Source of the DNA: Terasakiella brassicae
GTDB lineage: Bacteria > Pseudomonadota > Alphaproteobacteria > Rhodospirillales > Terasakiellaceae
Direction of reading: 5' to 3'
DNA length: 64,000 nucleotides
NCBI RefSeq assembly: GCF_014641495.1
Contig: NZ_BMHV01000005.1
Coordinates: forward strand, 124,794 to 188,793
Positions 1 through 8,132 of this stretch are shown here, one piece after another; within the stretch, counting starts at the first letter, position 1, and the number at the start of each line of letters is the position of its first letter. Both the position numbers and the translations under genes were made by a program. Below the pieces are notes generated by a model. The model was not told the origin of the DNA, ran no database searches, and worked only from the letters and a program-made list of their open reading frames with translations.

Positions 1-1203
1 GGCAAGGCAACCGGGATCATTTCCGATACGCGTCTCACACATGCGACACCCGCCGCCTTTGCCGCCCATCAGCCGCATCGTTCACTGGAAAACGACATTG
101 CCGTTGATATGTTACATACAAATGTGGATGTCATGTTATCCGGCGGTATCCGCCATTTCATCCCGAAATCCACCAATGACAAGGGCGACGTTTACAATCA
201 ACTGGTGGAATTGACAGGTGGTTCCGTCAAACTGAAATCCAAACGCAAAGACGAACGCAACCTGTTGCAGGAAGCACAAAAAGCAGGCTATAGCCTCGCC
301 TTTAACAAAGACCAATTGGCTCAGTCAAAAGGGGATAAAGTTCTCGGGTTGTTTGCTTATTCCGGTATGGCCGATGGTATTGAATACCGTCAGACAAAAA
401 ATAACGCCAAACGCACACAACCGACCTTGGCTGAAATGACACAAAAAGCCCTGAGCGTTCTGGAAAAAGACAAAGACGGTTTCTTCCTGATGGTCGAAGG
501 CGGCCAGATTGATTGGGCCGGTCATTCCAACGATGCGGGCACCATGCTCAATGAAATGGTTAAATTCGACGAAGCCGTTGCCAGCGTCCATGACTGGGCG
601 AAGGGCCGCGATGATACCTTGGTGATCATCACTGCTGACCATGAAACAGGTTCCTTTGGTTTCAGCTATTCTTCTGCCAACCTGCCCAAGGCACAGAAAC
701 GTCCGAGCAAAGCATTTGAAAACCACGACTACAAGCCAAACTTCAATTTCGGCAGCTTTGATATTCTGGACAGTCTTTATAACCAGAATATGAGCTATGG
801 CACCCTGTTTTCCAAGTTCGGCAAACTTGATAAAAAAGACCAAACACCTGCCATATTTGCAAAAATGGTCAATGAGAGTTCCGATTTTGATATTACCGAA
901 CAACAGGCCGCACGCGTCCTGACGGATAAAGAAAACCCGTACCATGTAGAAGGCCACGGCTATCTAAAAGCCAAACAGGTTCCCGCCATCCACGATTTCG
1001 ACGCCTACTTCCCCTATAATGACCGGGGCAACGTACTGGCGCGCGAACAGGCCACCCAACAAAACATCGTTTGGGGCACGGGTACTCATACAGCGGTTCC
1101 TGTCAATGTCTTTGCCTGGGGTCCGGCAGAAACCATCTTACCCGTTGCCAAGATCATGCATCACTCCGTTCTGGGGCAATATATGATCGATCAAATCAAA
1201 TAA
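1..1203 (+). CDS. alkaline phosphatase, C-terminal part (5' end outside window)
   Basis: Periplasmic phosphomonoesterase of the PhoA family, which releases phosphate from organic esters. The frame is open from base 1, so the gene starts upstream; the signal peptide and the catalytic DSA serine are not in the window. Visible: the family motif GKATGIISDTRLTHATP at the very start, the metal-binding stretch EGGQIDWAGHSND (Glu, Asp and His zinc/magnesium ligands), the TADHETG motif (Asp-His zinc ligands) and the C-terminal GTGTHTAVPV zinc histidine. The gene stops at TAA and is followed by a terminator-like hairpin, so it ends its transcription unit. Any Pho-box promoter lies outside the window. 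Family assignment is secure; E. coli phoA orthology is not claimed. Confidence 0.93.
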   Translation, partial: GKATGIISDTRLTHATPAAFAAHQPHRSLENDIAVDMLHTNVDVMLSGGIRHFIPKSTNDKGDVYNQLVELTGGSVKLKSKRKDERNLLQEAQKAGYSLAFNKDQLAQSKGDKVLGLFAYSGMADGIEYRQTKNNAKRTQPTLAEMTQKALSVLEKDKDGFFLMVEGGQIDWAGHSNDAGTMLNEMVKFDEAVASVHDWAKGRDDTLVIITADHETGSFGFSYSSANLPKAQKRPSKAFENHDYKPNFNFGSFDILDSLYNQNMSYGTLFSKFGKLDKKDQTPAIFAKMVNESSDFDITEQQAARVLTDKENPYHVEGHGYLKAKQVPAIHDFDAYFPYNDRGNVLAREQATQQNIVWGTGTHTAVPVNVFAWGPAETILPVAKIMHHSVLGQYMIDQIK

Positions 1204-1221
1204 AGTGTCCAGCCGTTGAAA

Positions 1222-1264
1222 AGGGGAAGGTTTCTCTCAAAACCGAGAGGCCTTTCCTCTTTTT
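1222..1264 (+). terminator. probable rho-independent terminator of the phosphatase gene
   Basis: A G-rich left arm (GGGGAAGG then TCTCTC) can pair with GAGAGGCCTTTCC, with some bulges, and is followed by TCTTTTTCC. It lies about 20 bases after the phosphatase stop codon. The stem is imperfect, hence moderate confidence. Confidence 0.55.
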
Positions 1265-1439
1265 CCTATATCGCGGAAAAAGCAAAAGGCTCAACCCGTT
1301 TTGACTAAGCCTTTGAAATTCATTGGAACAATTGAAGGCGACATTACTCAAGGCGGTGCCAAATGATTAGACAGTCACCATCACCTAGTTGCCTCGCCCG
1401 ATGGGTTGCCTAGGCTCAGTAAGATTTCAAAGGAAGGAG

Positions 1440-2620
1440 ATGGCATGAATGACTTGTGAGCGGTCAAATATCTCGTTGCTGTATAGTTTTCGGGAGAAGC
1501 GGATAGGTTTCAGGGTGGATATGTCACGTAGGGCGATTGACCCTGTTGAGGAGATTAACTCGCACCTATCACCGAACGACCATCGTGAGGCTCGGTTTGT
1601 GCCGATGACCTCGTATAGGAGTTTGGTTTGGCCGTTCACAGCCTTTCGGGGTTTCCGCTTCCCAACACAGGGAGTATAGCAATGGCTTATATCGGTGTCG
1701 ATCTTCATACCAATTTTTTTACCATTTGCCGTCTGGAAACAGATGGTTCAGAACAGTTTGAAACCTTCCAGCTTTGTGCAAACGATTTGGAACGGTTCTG
1801 TCTCAGGCTGTCGGCAGACGACGAACTCGCGATTGAGGCAACCGGCAATTCCGCCTATTTCCGCGACGAGGTCATCTCGTGCGTTGGTCGCATCGTTGTG
1901 GTTAATCCCCGGCGACGCAAACACGGGATTTATTGGTCAAGCAACGCACCCGTCTGTTGAACAAAGTTCATGCCTTATTCAATCGTCACGGCATCAAAAT
2001 CAAGAAAGAGAAATTCACCTCGAAACGCTCTTTGGAACGTATAAATATGGATGTGTTCTCAAAAGTCGAACACATTGAAATCACCCTTGTTCGCGATCAG
2101 GCCCTCAGCCTGACACAAGCGATTAAAGATGCGGATGTCGAAATTGAACGATTTGCGGCTTCTTTGGACGGGTTTGAAGGTTTGCTGAGTATCAAAGGGA
2201 TCGGTTCGCGTACGGCGGCCATTTTCTTGTCTGCAATCGGGAATGTGAATGATTTTGAAGACGAGAACAAACTGGCTGCCTATTTTTGTATCGTTCCACG
2301 GGTTAGTCAGTCCAACGAAACAGACCATCGTGGTCGAATTACGAAACGGGGCAACAAGCTGGTCAGGACGGCACTGGTGCAATGTTCTCTGATTACCATT
2401 CGCTATTCCGGTTACCTCAACAGTTACTACCATCGCATAAAAGGACGCCGAGACAGCGGAAAAGCCATCATAGCCACAGCCCGCAAGCTCCTGAAAATTA
2501 TTTACGATACCTTGAAAAACGGATGGATATTCAAGGATTTTACAACTTTTACACTGGCGGAGAATAAAGTTCCCGCTGGACAAACATCATAGGAGTTAAA
2601 TCTTTTAGGAAATAAAAAAA
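1440..2620 (+). mobile_element. IS110-family insertion sequence remnant (ends not resolved)
   Basis: The transposase fragments (1682-2592) identify an IS110-type element. The roughly 240 bases before the transposase have no convincing gene. That is the layout of IS110-group elements, whose long left non-coding end encodes the bridge RNA. No terminal inverted repeats are obvious, as expected for IS110, so the edges given are only approximate. It sits between the phosphatase gene and tRNA-Arg. The rest of the gap after the phosphatase (1265-1440) shows only an imperfect dyad (CCTAG...CTAGG, about 1385-1413) and no gene. Confidence 0.6.
1682..2592 (+). pseudogene. IS110-family transposase, broken by an internal deletion
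   Basis: IS110 transposases have an N-terminal RuvC-like DEDD domain and a C-terminal Transposase_20 (serine) domain. Here the N-terminal part starts at ATG 1682 with IGVDLHTNFFTICRLE (first Asp) and continues through AIEATGNSAYF (Glu) to VVVNP. Just after VVVNP the homology jumps to another frame, reading RDLLVKQRTRLLNKVHALFN and then the conserved LLSIKGIGSRTAA and the RGRITKRGNKLVRTAL region. About 50 residues normally present between the two, including the KTD-x-NDA aspartates, are missing. The reading frame changes at about 1905-1933 and the first frame stops at 1960. No active DEDD site can be made, so the element is immobile unless helped in trans. Confidence 0.85.
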
Positions 2621-2690
2621 GACGTAACGAGATGCATTACGGGCTTTACCCGGTTTCATCTGTCTTGTATGTTCTCGAAAAATTACATGG

Positions 2691-2767
2691 GCACCCGTAG
2701 ATCAACTGGATAGATCGCCACCCTCCGAAGGTGGAAGTTACAGGTTCGAATCCTGTCGGGTGCGCCA
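2691..2767 (+). tRNA. tRNA-Arg (anticodon CCG)
   Basis: 77 bases fold as a cloverleaf. The acceptor arm GCACCCG pairs with CGGGTGC, followed by G and an encoded CCA. The D-arm is GATC/GATC, the anticodon stem CCACC/GGTGG encloses the loop CTCCGAA (anticodon CCG, reading CGG codons), and the T-arm is ACAGG-TTCGAAT-CCTGT. It stands alone. IS110 debris lies upstream and an IS3 scrap begins about 40 bases downstream, so the locus has attracted mobile DNA. Confidence 0.97.
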
Positions 2768-2776
2768 CTCTTCATT

Positions 2777-2878
2777 CTATCTTAAAATTAACTCAAATCT
2801 CAAATTGCGTGACAGTCCGCTTGTCAGAGCAAGATGAACGGCTTCACGTCTAAATTCATCAGATTTTTTGAGACTCAT
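2777..2878 (-). pseudogene. IS3-family OrfA remnant (N-terminal 24 codons)
   Basis: Read on the minus strand from ATG 2878 the product begins MSLKKSDEFRREAV and continues HLALTSGLSR. This is the typical start of the small helix-turn-helix OrfA of IS3-family elements. Homology then ends and the frame runs off to TAG at 2777. A ribosome-binding site (AGGAGG) precedes the ATG, and the stretch out to about 2940 (TGGACCCGTCCCCTAAAAC on the minus strand) resembles an IS3 terminal sequence. Only one end of the element survives; OrfB is absent. Confidence 0.7.
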
Positions 2879-2940
2879 TTATTCCTCCTGTAAATCTCAG
2901 TTTAACAGAAGGCGCTCTCCAGTTTTAGGGGACGGGTCCA
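2808..2940 (-). mobile_element. IS3-type element end (vestigial)
   Basis: The minus-strand sequence from 2940 inward consists of an IS3-like terminus, a short leader with AGGAGG and the OrfA start. The remainder of the element has been lost; the break is near 2808, where OrfA similarity stops. Nothing recognisable lies between the terminus and the end of rpoH at 3002. Confidence 0.6.
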
Positions 2941-3001
2941 CTTTTACGCTTGACTGCTAATACCGCTGCTTTTTTCTTATCGCTCTGTAGTGCAAGACAG
3001 G

Positions 3002-3907
3002 TTAGAAATTTTCACGCATTTCTTTTTCATGCATGCGTTGTTCAATCATTGCATTTTTCATCGATTTTTGCAGTTTTTCAAAAGCACGCACTTCGATTTG
3101 GCGGATACGTTCACGTGAAACACCATATTCCTGCGACAGATCTTCCAAGGTTGTCGGGCGATCTTTCAATCGGCGTTCTTGCAAGATATGACGTTCGCGT
3201 TCATTTAAAACTTTCAAACCGGCTTCAAGCATAAAGCGGCGGTTATCCAGTTCTTCTTTTTGTGCCAGTTCTTTTTCCTGATTGCTTTTTTCGTCCACTA
3301 ACCAATCAATCCATTCGCCTTCCCCATCCATACGTAAGGGGGAATTCAGGCTATGGTCCGAACTTGCAAGACGCCGGTTCATTTGAACAACTTCATCTTC
3401 CGGCACGTCCAGTTGTTTGGAAATCTTCGCAACATGTTCGGGATGCAAATCGCCTTCTTCAATGGCCTGCATTTGGCCTTTCAATTTGCGTAAATTGAAA
3501 AACAGTTTTTTCTGGGCTGCGGTCGTCCCCATTTTGACCAAAGACCATGAATGCAGAATATATTCTTGGATAGAGGCCCGTATCCACCACATCGCATAGG
3601 TCGCCAGACGGAAACCACGTTCGGGGTCAAACCGTTTAACGGCCTGCATCATGCCTACGTTGCCTTCTGAAATCAATTCACCAACCGGCAATCCATAGCC
3701 GCGATAGCCCATTGCAATTTTTGCAACAAGGCGTAGGTGACTGGTTACAAGCTTGTGGGCGGCCTCGTGATCTTCTCGCTCTTGCCAGCTTACAGCAAGG
3801 CTATATTCTTCCTCGACGCTCAGCATCGGGAATTTTCGAATTTCACTCAGATAACGCGAAAGATTACTTTCGGGTGTAAAAGAAAGTCCAAAGGTATTTG
3901 TCGCCAT
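3002..3907 (-). CDS. rpoH: RNA polymerase sigma-32 factor (heat-shock sigma)
   Basis: Group 3 sigma factor that directs RNA polymerase to heat-shock promoters. The 301 residues show the sigma-70 layout: region 2 with GYGLPVGELISEGNVGMMQAV and the -10-reading FRLATYAMWWIRASIQEYIL, the RpoH-box region near QKKLFFNLRKLK (about residues 127-138), and region 4 with TTLEDLSQEYGVSRERIRQIE (helix-turn-helix). Length is normal for alphaproteobacterial RpoH. ATG 3907 follows AAGGGGG at good spacing. It is transcribed away from rluD, and its 130-base leader contains a short ORF with a strong ribosome-binding site, which may take part in translational control. Confidence 0.96.
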   Translation of the reverse strand: MATNTFGLSFTPESNLSRYLSEIRKFPMLSVEEEYSLAVSWQEREDHEAAHKLVTSHLRLVAKIAMGYRGYGLPVGELISEGNVGMMQAVKRFDPERGFRLATYAMWWIRASIQEYILHSWSLVKMGTTAAQKKLFFNLRKLKGQMQAIEEGDLHPEHVAKISKQLDVPEDEVVQMNRRLASSDHSLNSPLRMDGEGEWIDWLVDEKSNQEKELAQKEELDNRRFMLEAGLKVLNERERHILQERRLKDRPTTLEDLSQEYGVSRERIRQIEVRAFEKLQKSMKNAMIEQRMHEKEMRENF

Positions 3908-3933
3908 GTGCCATCCCCCTTGTCGGATATGGG

Positions 3934-3966
3934 TTACACGGACAGTTCGGCAGAACCATCCGTCAT
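3934..3966 (-). CDS. putative 10-residue leader peptide upstream of rpoH
   Basis: On the minus strand GAGGAGGG is followed after five bases by ATG and ten codons (MTDGSAELSV), then TAA, 26 bases before the rpoH start. The ribosome-binding site is stronger than most in the window. CATCC and GGATG flank this ATG and can form a small stem over it. It could couple to or interfere with rpoH translation. It is too short to judge by composition, so this is an inference from the signal and position alone. Confidence 0.4.
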   Translation of the reverse strand: MTDGSAELSV

Positions 3967-4040
3967 GGATGCCCTCCTCAGAATTAAAATCCCCTTCCTC
4001 TTTATAGTACCTAACTCAGATACTCAGGTATATAACATTT

Positions 4041-5006
4041 TTATATTTTTTTGAGAATTTCACATAAGTTATTAATTTCAATAGGTAAATTATTTTCAAA
4101 TCGAAGCCGCTCATTTGTTCGCGGATGCAAAAACCCTATAATATATGCGTGTAAGGCATGACGGGTAAACTGGCTGAATTCTGCCTTTTGTTCGTGACTG
4201 AGCATCCGCAACACACGCGAGGGTGTGCGCCCATATAACGCATCGCCAACAACAGTGTGACCTTTCTCTGACATATGTACTCGTATTTGGTGCGTTCTAC
4301 CCGTTTCCAAACGACATTCAACCAACGAGGCAAAGGTGCCAACCGCTTTGATATAGCGGTAATTGGTCACAGCCGTCTTACCCCCTGACTTGACCATTGC
4401 CATTTTTTTACGGTTTTGCGGACTGCGCCCGATATTTCCTTCAATCCGTCCTTCTTTTGGATTCGGCACCCCCCAAACAACCGCTTGATAGGCCCGTTCC
4501 AAGGAATGAGCGGCAAATTGTTCTGATAAAGAGACATGGGCGATATCATTTTTTGCAACCACCATCAGTCCGCTGGTCTCTTTATCAAGGCGATGAACAA
4601 TCCCAGGACGTTTCACCCCGCCAATACCAGACAGGCTGCCCGCACAATGATAAAGCAATGCATTTACAAGGGTTCCGGTGTAATTACCAGCTGCCGGATG
4701 CACCACCATACCTGCGGGTTTATTAATCACCAACAGGTCGTCATCTTCATAGACAACCTCAAGCGCAATGTTTTCCGCTTGTGGTTCGTAGTCCTCTGCT
4801 TCGGGAATTTCGATGGAAAACTGTTGTCCGGGTTTGACCCGAACCGATGGGTCGGTTATGGTCTGCCCCGCACAGAAAACGGACCCGCCTTCAATCAAGG
4901 CTTTCAGTCGAGATCGTGATAGGCCGCTATCCCCCAAGGATAGAAGTTTATCCAAACGTATCCCTTGATCTTCATCGCGGGCTGTTACTGTGAATGTATC
5001 GCTCAT
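4041..5006 (-). CDS. rluD: 23S rRNA pseudouridine synthase, RluD type
   Basis: Isomerises uridines in 23S rRNA helix 69 (RluD positions) to pseudouridine. An N-terminal S4 RNA-binding domain (IRLDKLLS...GLSRSRLKALIEGGSV, about residues 15-70) precedes the RluA-family catalytic domain with the signature HRLDKETSGLMVVAK, which holds the catalytic aspartate. GRTHQIRVH and GDALYG are further family motifs. Length (321 residues) is typical. ATG 5006 is preferred to upstream GTG 5012 or TTG 5015 because GGTGA lies just before it and homologues begin near here. The gene is divergent from the small membrane gene at 5033, with only 26 bases between. Confidence 0.93.
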   Translation of the reverse strand: MSDTFTVTARDEDQGIRLDKLLSLGDSGLSRSRLKALIEGGSVFCAGQTITDPSVRVKPGQQFSIEIPEAEDYEPQAENIALEVVYEDDDLLVINKPAGMVVHPAAGNYTGTLVNALLYHCAGSLSGIGGVKRPGIVHRLDKETSGLMVVAKNDIAHVSLSEQFAAHSLERAYQAVVWGVPNPKEGRIEGNIGRSPQNRKKMAMVKSGGKTAVTNYRYIKAVGTFASLVECRLETGRTHQIRVHMSEKGHTVVGDALYGRTPSRVLRMLSHEQKAEFSQFTRHALHAYIIGFLHPRTNERLRFENNLPIEINNLCEILKKI

Positions 5007-5032
5007 TGTCACCAAAGCTAGAGTTAAAATTT

Positions 5033-5458
5033 ATGAGAACTGTACTCGTTTCTGCCGTTGCCGGCATGGGAATTCTGATTATCCTCGGTATGATTGCTTT
5101 GGTTTACGGCCTAATACAGAAGTCAGACAACCCTGATTTTAAATTTTTTGACCTTGCCAAAGAAGCACCGGAACTGGAACAAGCCTTAAAAGAGGTTGAA
5201 GTCCCACTGGTTGGCAAGAAAAAAGACACAACACCGACCCCGCAAGCAACGGTTTCCCCTTCTGCCATAGCCCCTGCAAAAGCGTTCGGGGACATGCGTC
5301 TAGAAATCCCCAAAGGTTATAAAATCGTAGAAACAGATATGGATTCTCAACGTCTTGTTTTGCGTATGATCAATGAACAAGGCATCAACCGCTTGATGAT
5401 TTTGGATATCAACAGCGGGGCCAAGCTGGGCGGTTTATCCCTCGCCCCTGCGGAATGA
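5033..5458 (+). CDS. small single-pass membrane protein (DUF6476-like)
   Basis: 141 residues. The N-terminus has one strong membrane segment (about residues 3-26, RTVLVSAVAGMGILIILGMIA), then a charged stretch, a Pro/Thr/Ala-rich linker (about 65-90) and a small beta-rich C-terminal part ending in DINSGAKLGGLSLA. It is probably anchored in the inner membrane with the C-terminus outside. Alphaproteobacteria often have such a protein divergent from rluD; I associate it with DUF6476 from memory, without a search. Its stop overlaps the next start by four bases (ATGA), so it is probably co-translated with the JAMM protease. Function unknown. Confidence 0.7.
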   Translation: MRTVLVSAVAGMGILIILGMIALVYGLIQKSDNPDFKFFDLAKEAPELEQALKEVEVPLVGKKKDTTPTPQATVSPSAIAPAKAFGDMRLEIPKGYKIVETDMDSQRLVLRMINEQGINRLMILDINSGAKLGGLSLAPAE

Positions 5459-5850
5459 TCTTCACACAGGATCACATAGACCAACTGTTTGAACAGGCAC
5501 GCAACGCCTATCCTGAGGAATGTTGCGGCCTGCTCAGTGGCGCACACGATCAGGTTCGTGATATTCATCCTGCCACTAACGTCAGTGCCGGGGATAAAAC
5601 CAAGACTTTTGAAATTGATGCAAAGGTTCGTTTTGACCTGATTGCACAAACGGGGGAACGTAACGTCCTCGGCCTTTATCATTCCCACCCCACCGGGTCG
5701 CCTTACCCATCTGAAACCGATAAATCGATGGTTTATGAACCCGAACTCATCTGGGTTATTTTAACTTTGAAAGAAATAAAGGCTTTCCGCTTTATTGTGG
5801 CAAAACAAGACTTTGAAGAGATCCCCATTCAGGTTAATCTAAAAGCCTGA
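5455..5850 (+). CDS. M67-family (JAMM/MPN+) metallopeptidase
   Basis: Zinc isopeptidase or peptidase domain of the Mov34/MPN/PAD-1 superfamily, 131 residues and a single domain. The JAMM signature is visible: a Glu in YPEECCGLL near residue 22, then GLYHSHPTGSPYPSETD, which supplies the two zinc histidines, the serine and the zinc aspartate. Bacterial members process small ubiquitin-like or sulfur-carrier proteins, or release cysteine from thiocarboxylates; the substrate here cannot be read from the sequence. It overlaps the preceding membrane gene by four bases and is followed by the threonine aldolase gene. Confidence 0.85.
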   Translation: MIFTQDHIDQLFEQARNAYPEECCGLLSGAHDQVRDIHPATNVSAGDKTKTFEIDAKVRFDLIAQTGERNVLGLYHSHPTGSPYPSETDKSMVYEPELIWVILTLKEIKAFRFIVAKQDFEEIPIQVNLKA

Positions 5851-5870
5851 GTACATTAATGGAGGCTAAA

Positions 5871-6905
5871 ATGAACTTTTGCAGCGATAATACGGCAGGT
5901 GTCTCCCCAGAAATACTCGATGCGCTCGCAAAAGCCAATGTCGATACGGCGATGCCCTATGGTGCAGATGCGCTGACGAAAAAGGTCGAACAACGTTTCA
6001 ACGATCTTTTTGAGTGCGAAACCTCTGTTTATCTGGTCACAACAGGAACTGCCGCCAATGCCTTGGCCCTTGGTGCGATTTCCCCCTCCTATGGCAGTAT
6101 TTATTGTCACAAGGATGCCCATATCAATTGTGATGAATGCGGCGCACCTGAATTTTATACAAGTGGTGCGAAACTTGTCACCCTGCCCGGCCCCAACGGC
6201 AAACTCCATCAAGGCGAAGTCGAAGCTGCCCTTTCTGCAACAGATGATGCGGTTCACCATACCCAACCTGCCGCCATTAGTATTTCACAAGCATCAGAAG
6301 CCGGAACCGTATACGGCCCCGGTGAAATTCATCACCTCAGCCATGTGGCTAAAGAATATGGCCTTTATTTACATATGGACGGTGCGCGTTTTGCCAATGC
6401 GCTGAACACACTCGGGTGCAGCCCTGCCGACATGACATGGAAAGCCGGTGTCGATGTGCTCAGCTTCGGTTCCACCAAAAACGGCACTATGAATGCCGAG
6501 GCTGTCGTTTTCTTTAATGATAAAATTGGCAAATCGATTGGTTATAAACGCAAACGCGCCGGTCAATTACAATCCAAAATGCGTTTTATTGCCGCCCAAT
6601 GGGATGCGTATCTGGAAAACGATCTTTGGCTGAAAAATGCCGCCCATGCCAATACAATGGCTCAAAAACTGGTTAAAGGTCTGGAAGGTATCGCAGGGTG
6701 TGAACTTTATTATCCGGTCGAAGCCAACGAAATTTTTATCAGCATGCCGGAACTGATCTTACAAAAACTGGAAAGCGCCGGATATGCCTTCTATCGTTGG
6801 CATGACGCCCATTGCCCTGTCATCCGCCTTGTGACGTCTTTCAACACGAATGAAAAAGACGTGGACGGTTTTATTCAAACCGCCCTGAATGCCCAAACAG
6901 AATAA
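5871..6905 (+). CDS. low-specificity L-threonine aldolase
   Basis: PLP enzyme that cleaves L-threonine or allo-threonine to glycine and acetaldehyde. 344 residues of fold-type I. The start matches the family (CSDNTAGVSPEIL), the PLP-stacking region is GTAANALALG, the phosphate and aspartate region is LHMDGARFANAL, and the PLP lysine lies in SFGSTKNGT. ATG 5871 is chosen over in-frame ATG 5859 because GGAGG at 5861-5865 sits five bases before 5871. It ends exactly where the rhodanese gene, running in the other direction, ends. Confidence 0.92.
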   Translation: MNFCSDNTAGVSPEILDALAKANVDTAMPYGADALTKKVEQRFNDLFECETSVYLVTTGTAANALALGAISPSYGSIYCHKDAHINCDECGAPEFYTSGAKLVTLPGPNGKLHQGEVEAALSATDDAVHHTQPAAISISQASEAGTVYGPGEIHHLSHVAKEYGLYLHMDGARFANALNTLGCSPADMTWKAGVDVLSFGSTKNGTMNAEAVVFFNDKIGKSIGYKRKRAGQLQSKMRFIAAQWDAYLENDLWLKNAAHANTMAQKLVKGLEGIAGCELYYPVEANEIFISMPELILQKLESAGYAFYRWHDAHCPVIRLVTSFNTNEKDVDGFIQTALNAQTE

Positions 6906-7205
6906 TCAGCTACGCGACCAGGCATCAATGCCGCCACGCAGGTTGGTCACATTTTCATAGCCTTGCTGGCGCAGAAAACCTGTGACTTGCATAGAACGTC
7001 CGCCAATGTGGCACAGGACAACAACGGTCTTATCTTCCGGGATTTTATCAAGGTTCTGTGGGATTTCGTGCATCGGGATTTCCAATGCCCCGTCAAAGGC
7101 ATGCGAAGCGGTTTCCGCTGGTTCACGTACATCCAGAACAATATGATCCAGCCCGGCTTCACGATATTCTTTCAGGGTTGTGACATCAATTTCATATGGC
7201 AGCAT
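6906..7205 (-). CDS. single-domain rhodanese-like sulfurtransferase
   Basis: 99-residue cytoplasmic rhodanese domain with no signal peptide. The substrate loop CHIGGRS carries the catalytic cysteine (about residue 65) and the N-terminal VLDVREPAE motif is present. Such proteins move sulfane sulfur, for example from thiosulfate or persulfides; the physiological donor is not evident. It may be the last gene of the nad operon, since it lies downstream of nadC on the same strand after 66 AT-rich bases. It abuts the stop codon of the convergent threonine aldolase. Confidence 0.9.
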   Translation of the reverse strand: MLPYEIDVTTLKEYREAGLDHIVLDVREPAETASHAFDGALEIPMHEIPQNLDKIPEDKTVVVLCHIGGRSMQVTGFLRQQGYENVTNLRGGIDAWSRS

Positions 7206-7271
7206 TTAGTTGACCTTTTTATAATATTAAAGATTTTCCGCAGACATATCTTTTAATTTTGAATTATTCAA

Positions 7272-8132
7272 CTAAAAATCAAGTCCTAAATCCAAACAAG
7301 GTGCACTATGGGTCAACCAACCGACTGAAATCACATCCACGCCACTGGCGGCAATGGCGGGTGCTGTTTCCAATGTCACCCCACCAGATGCCTCAGCCAC
7401 CGCGCGACCATCAATCATCTTGACCGCTTCTTTCAACAGGTCCGGTCCCATATTATCCAGCAAAATAACATCGGCACCCGCCTTCAACCCTTCTTCAAGC
7501 TGATTAAGGTTGTCGACTTCCAGTTCAATTTTCACCATATGACCGACTTTACTTTTTGCCCGTTCAATCGCTTGTGTAATGCCGCCACAGGCCGCAATAT
7601 GATTGTCCTTGATCATCAAGCCATCATCCAGACCGAAACGGTGATTAAAGCCCCCACCACAACGCACGGCATATTTTTCAAAAGCCCGCAAGCCCGGCGT
7701 TGTTTTGCGTGTACAGGTGATGCGCGCCTTGGTTCCTGCAACGGCATCCACGATTTTACGTGTTTCAGATGCAATACCGGATAGGTGCCCCATATAGTTT
7801 AACGCAACCCGCTCACCCGTCAGGATCGCGCGAGCGGGGCCTTCCAACAGGGCAACCGTATCGCCGGGGGCCACACGACCGCCATCGGCAATATAGACTT
7901 CCATATCCACACGCGGGTCCAACAAGGCAAACGTCATTTCCGCGATATCGATGCCGGATAACGCACCGACCTGACGCGCGTTGATAGAAGCCTTCACCCA
8001 CGCATCATCATCAATGACGATATCGGTTGTCAGGTCACCCCCACGGCCCAAATCCTCCGCCAGTGCATTGCGCACCGCAGGTTCGATCAAAATGGGAGAA
8101 AGCGGTTCTACTTTTACGCCGGCGTCTGACAT
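7272..8132 (-). CDS. nadC: nicotinate-nucleotide pyrophosphorylase (carboxylating)
   Basis: Third step of de novo NAD synthesis: quinolinate plus PRPP gives nicotinate mononucleotide, CO2 and PPi. 286 residues. The N-terminal part has ALAEDLGRGGDLTTD, and the barrel has TCTRKTTPGLRAFEKYAVRCGGG (arginine and lysine quinolinate ligands), GLDDGLMIKDNHI, IELEVDNL and the C-terminal EASGGVTLETA phosphate site. Its start overlaps the end of nadB by 19 bases, which indicates translational coupling in nadA-nadB-nadC. Confidence 0.96.
   Translation of the reverse strand: MSDAGVKVEPLSPILIEPAVRNALAEDLGRGGDLTTDIVIDDDAWVKASINARQVGALSGIDIAEMTFALLDPRVDMEVYIADGGRVAPGDTVALLEGPARAILTGERVALNYMGHLSGIASETRKIVDAVAGTKARITCTRKTTPGLRAFEKYAVRCGGGFNHRFGLDDGLMIKDNHIAACGGITQAIERAKSKVGHMVKIELEVDNLNQLEEGLKAGADVILLDNMGPDLLKEAVKMIDGRAVAEASGGVTLETAPAIAASGVDVISVGWLTHSAPCLDLGLDF

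Noticed and set aside
325-957. 210-codon minus-strand ORF
   Set aside because: Shadow of the alkaline phosphatase gene, with no recognisable motifs.
1449-1679. 76-codon plus-strand ORF upstream of the IS110 transposase
   Set aside because: It occupies the non-coding left end where IS110 elements keep their bridge RNA, and no protein family is recognisable.
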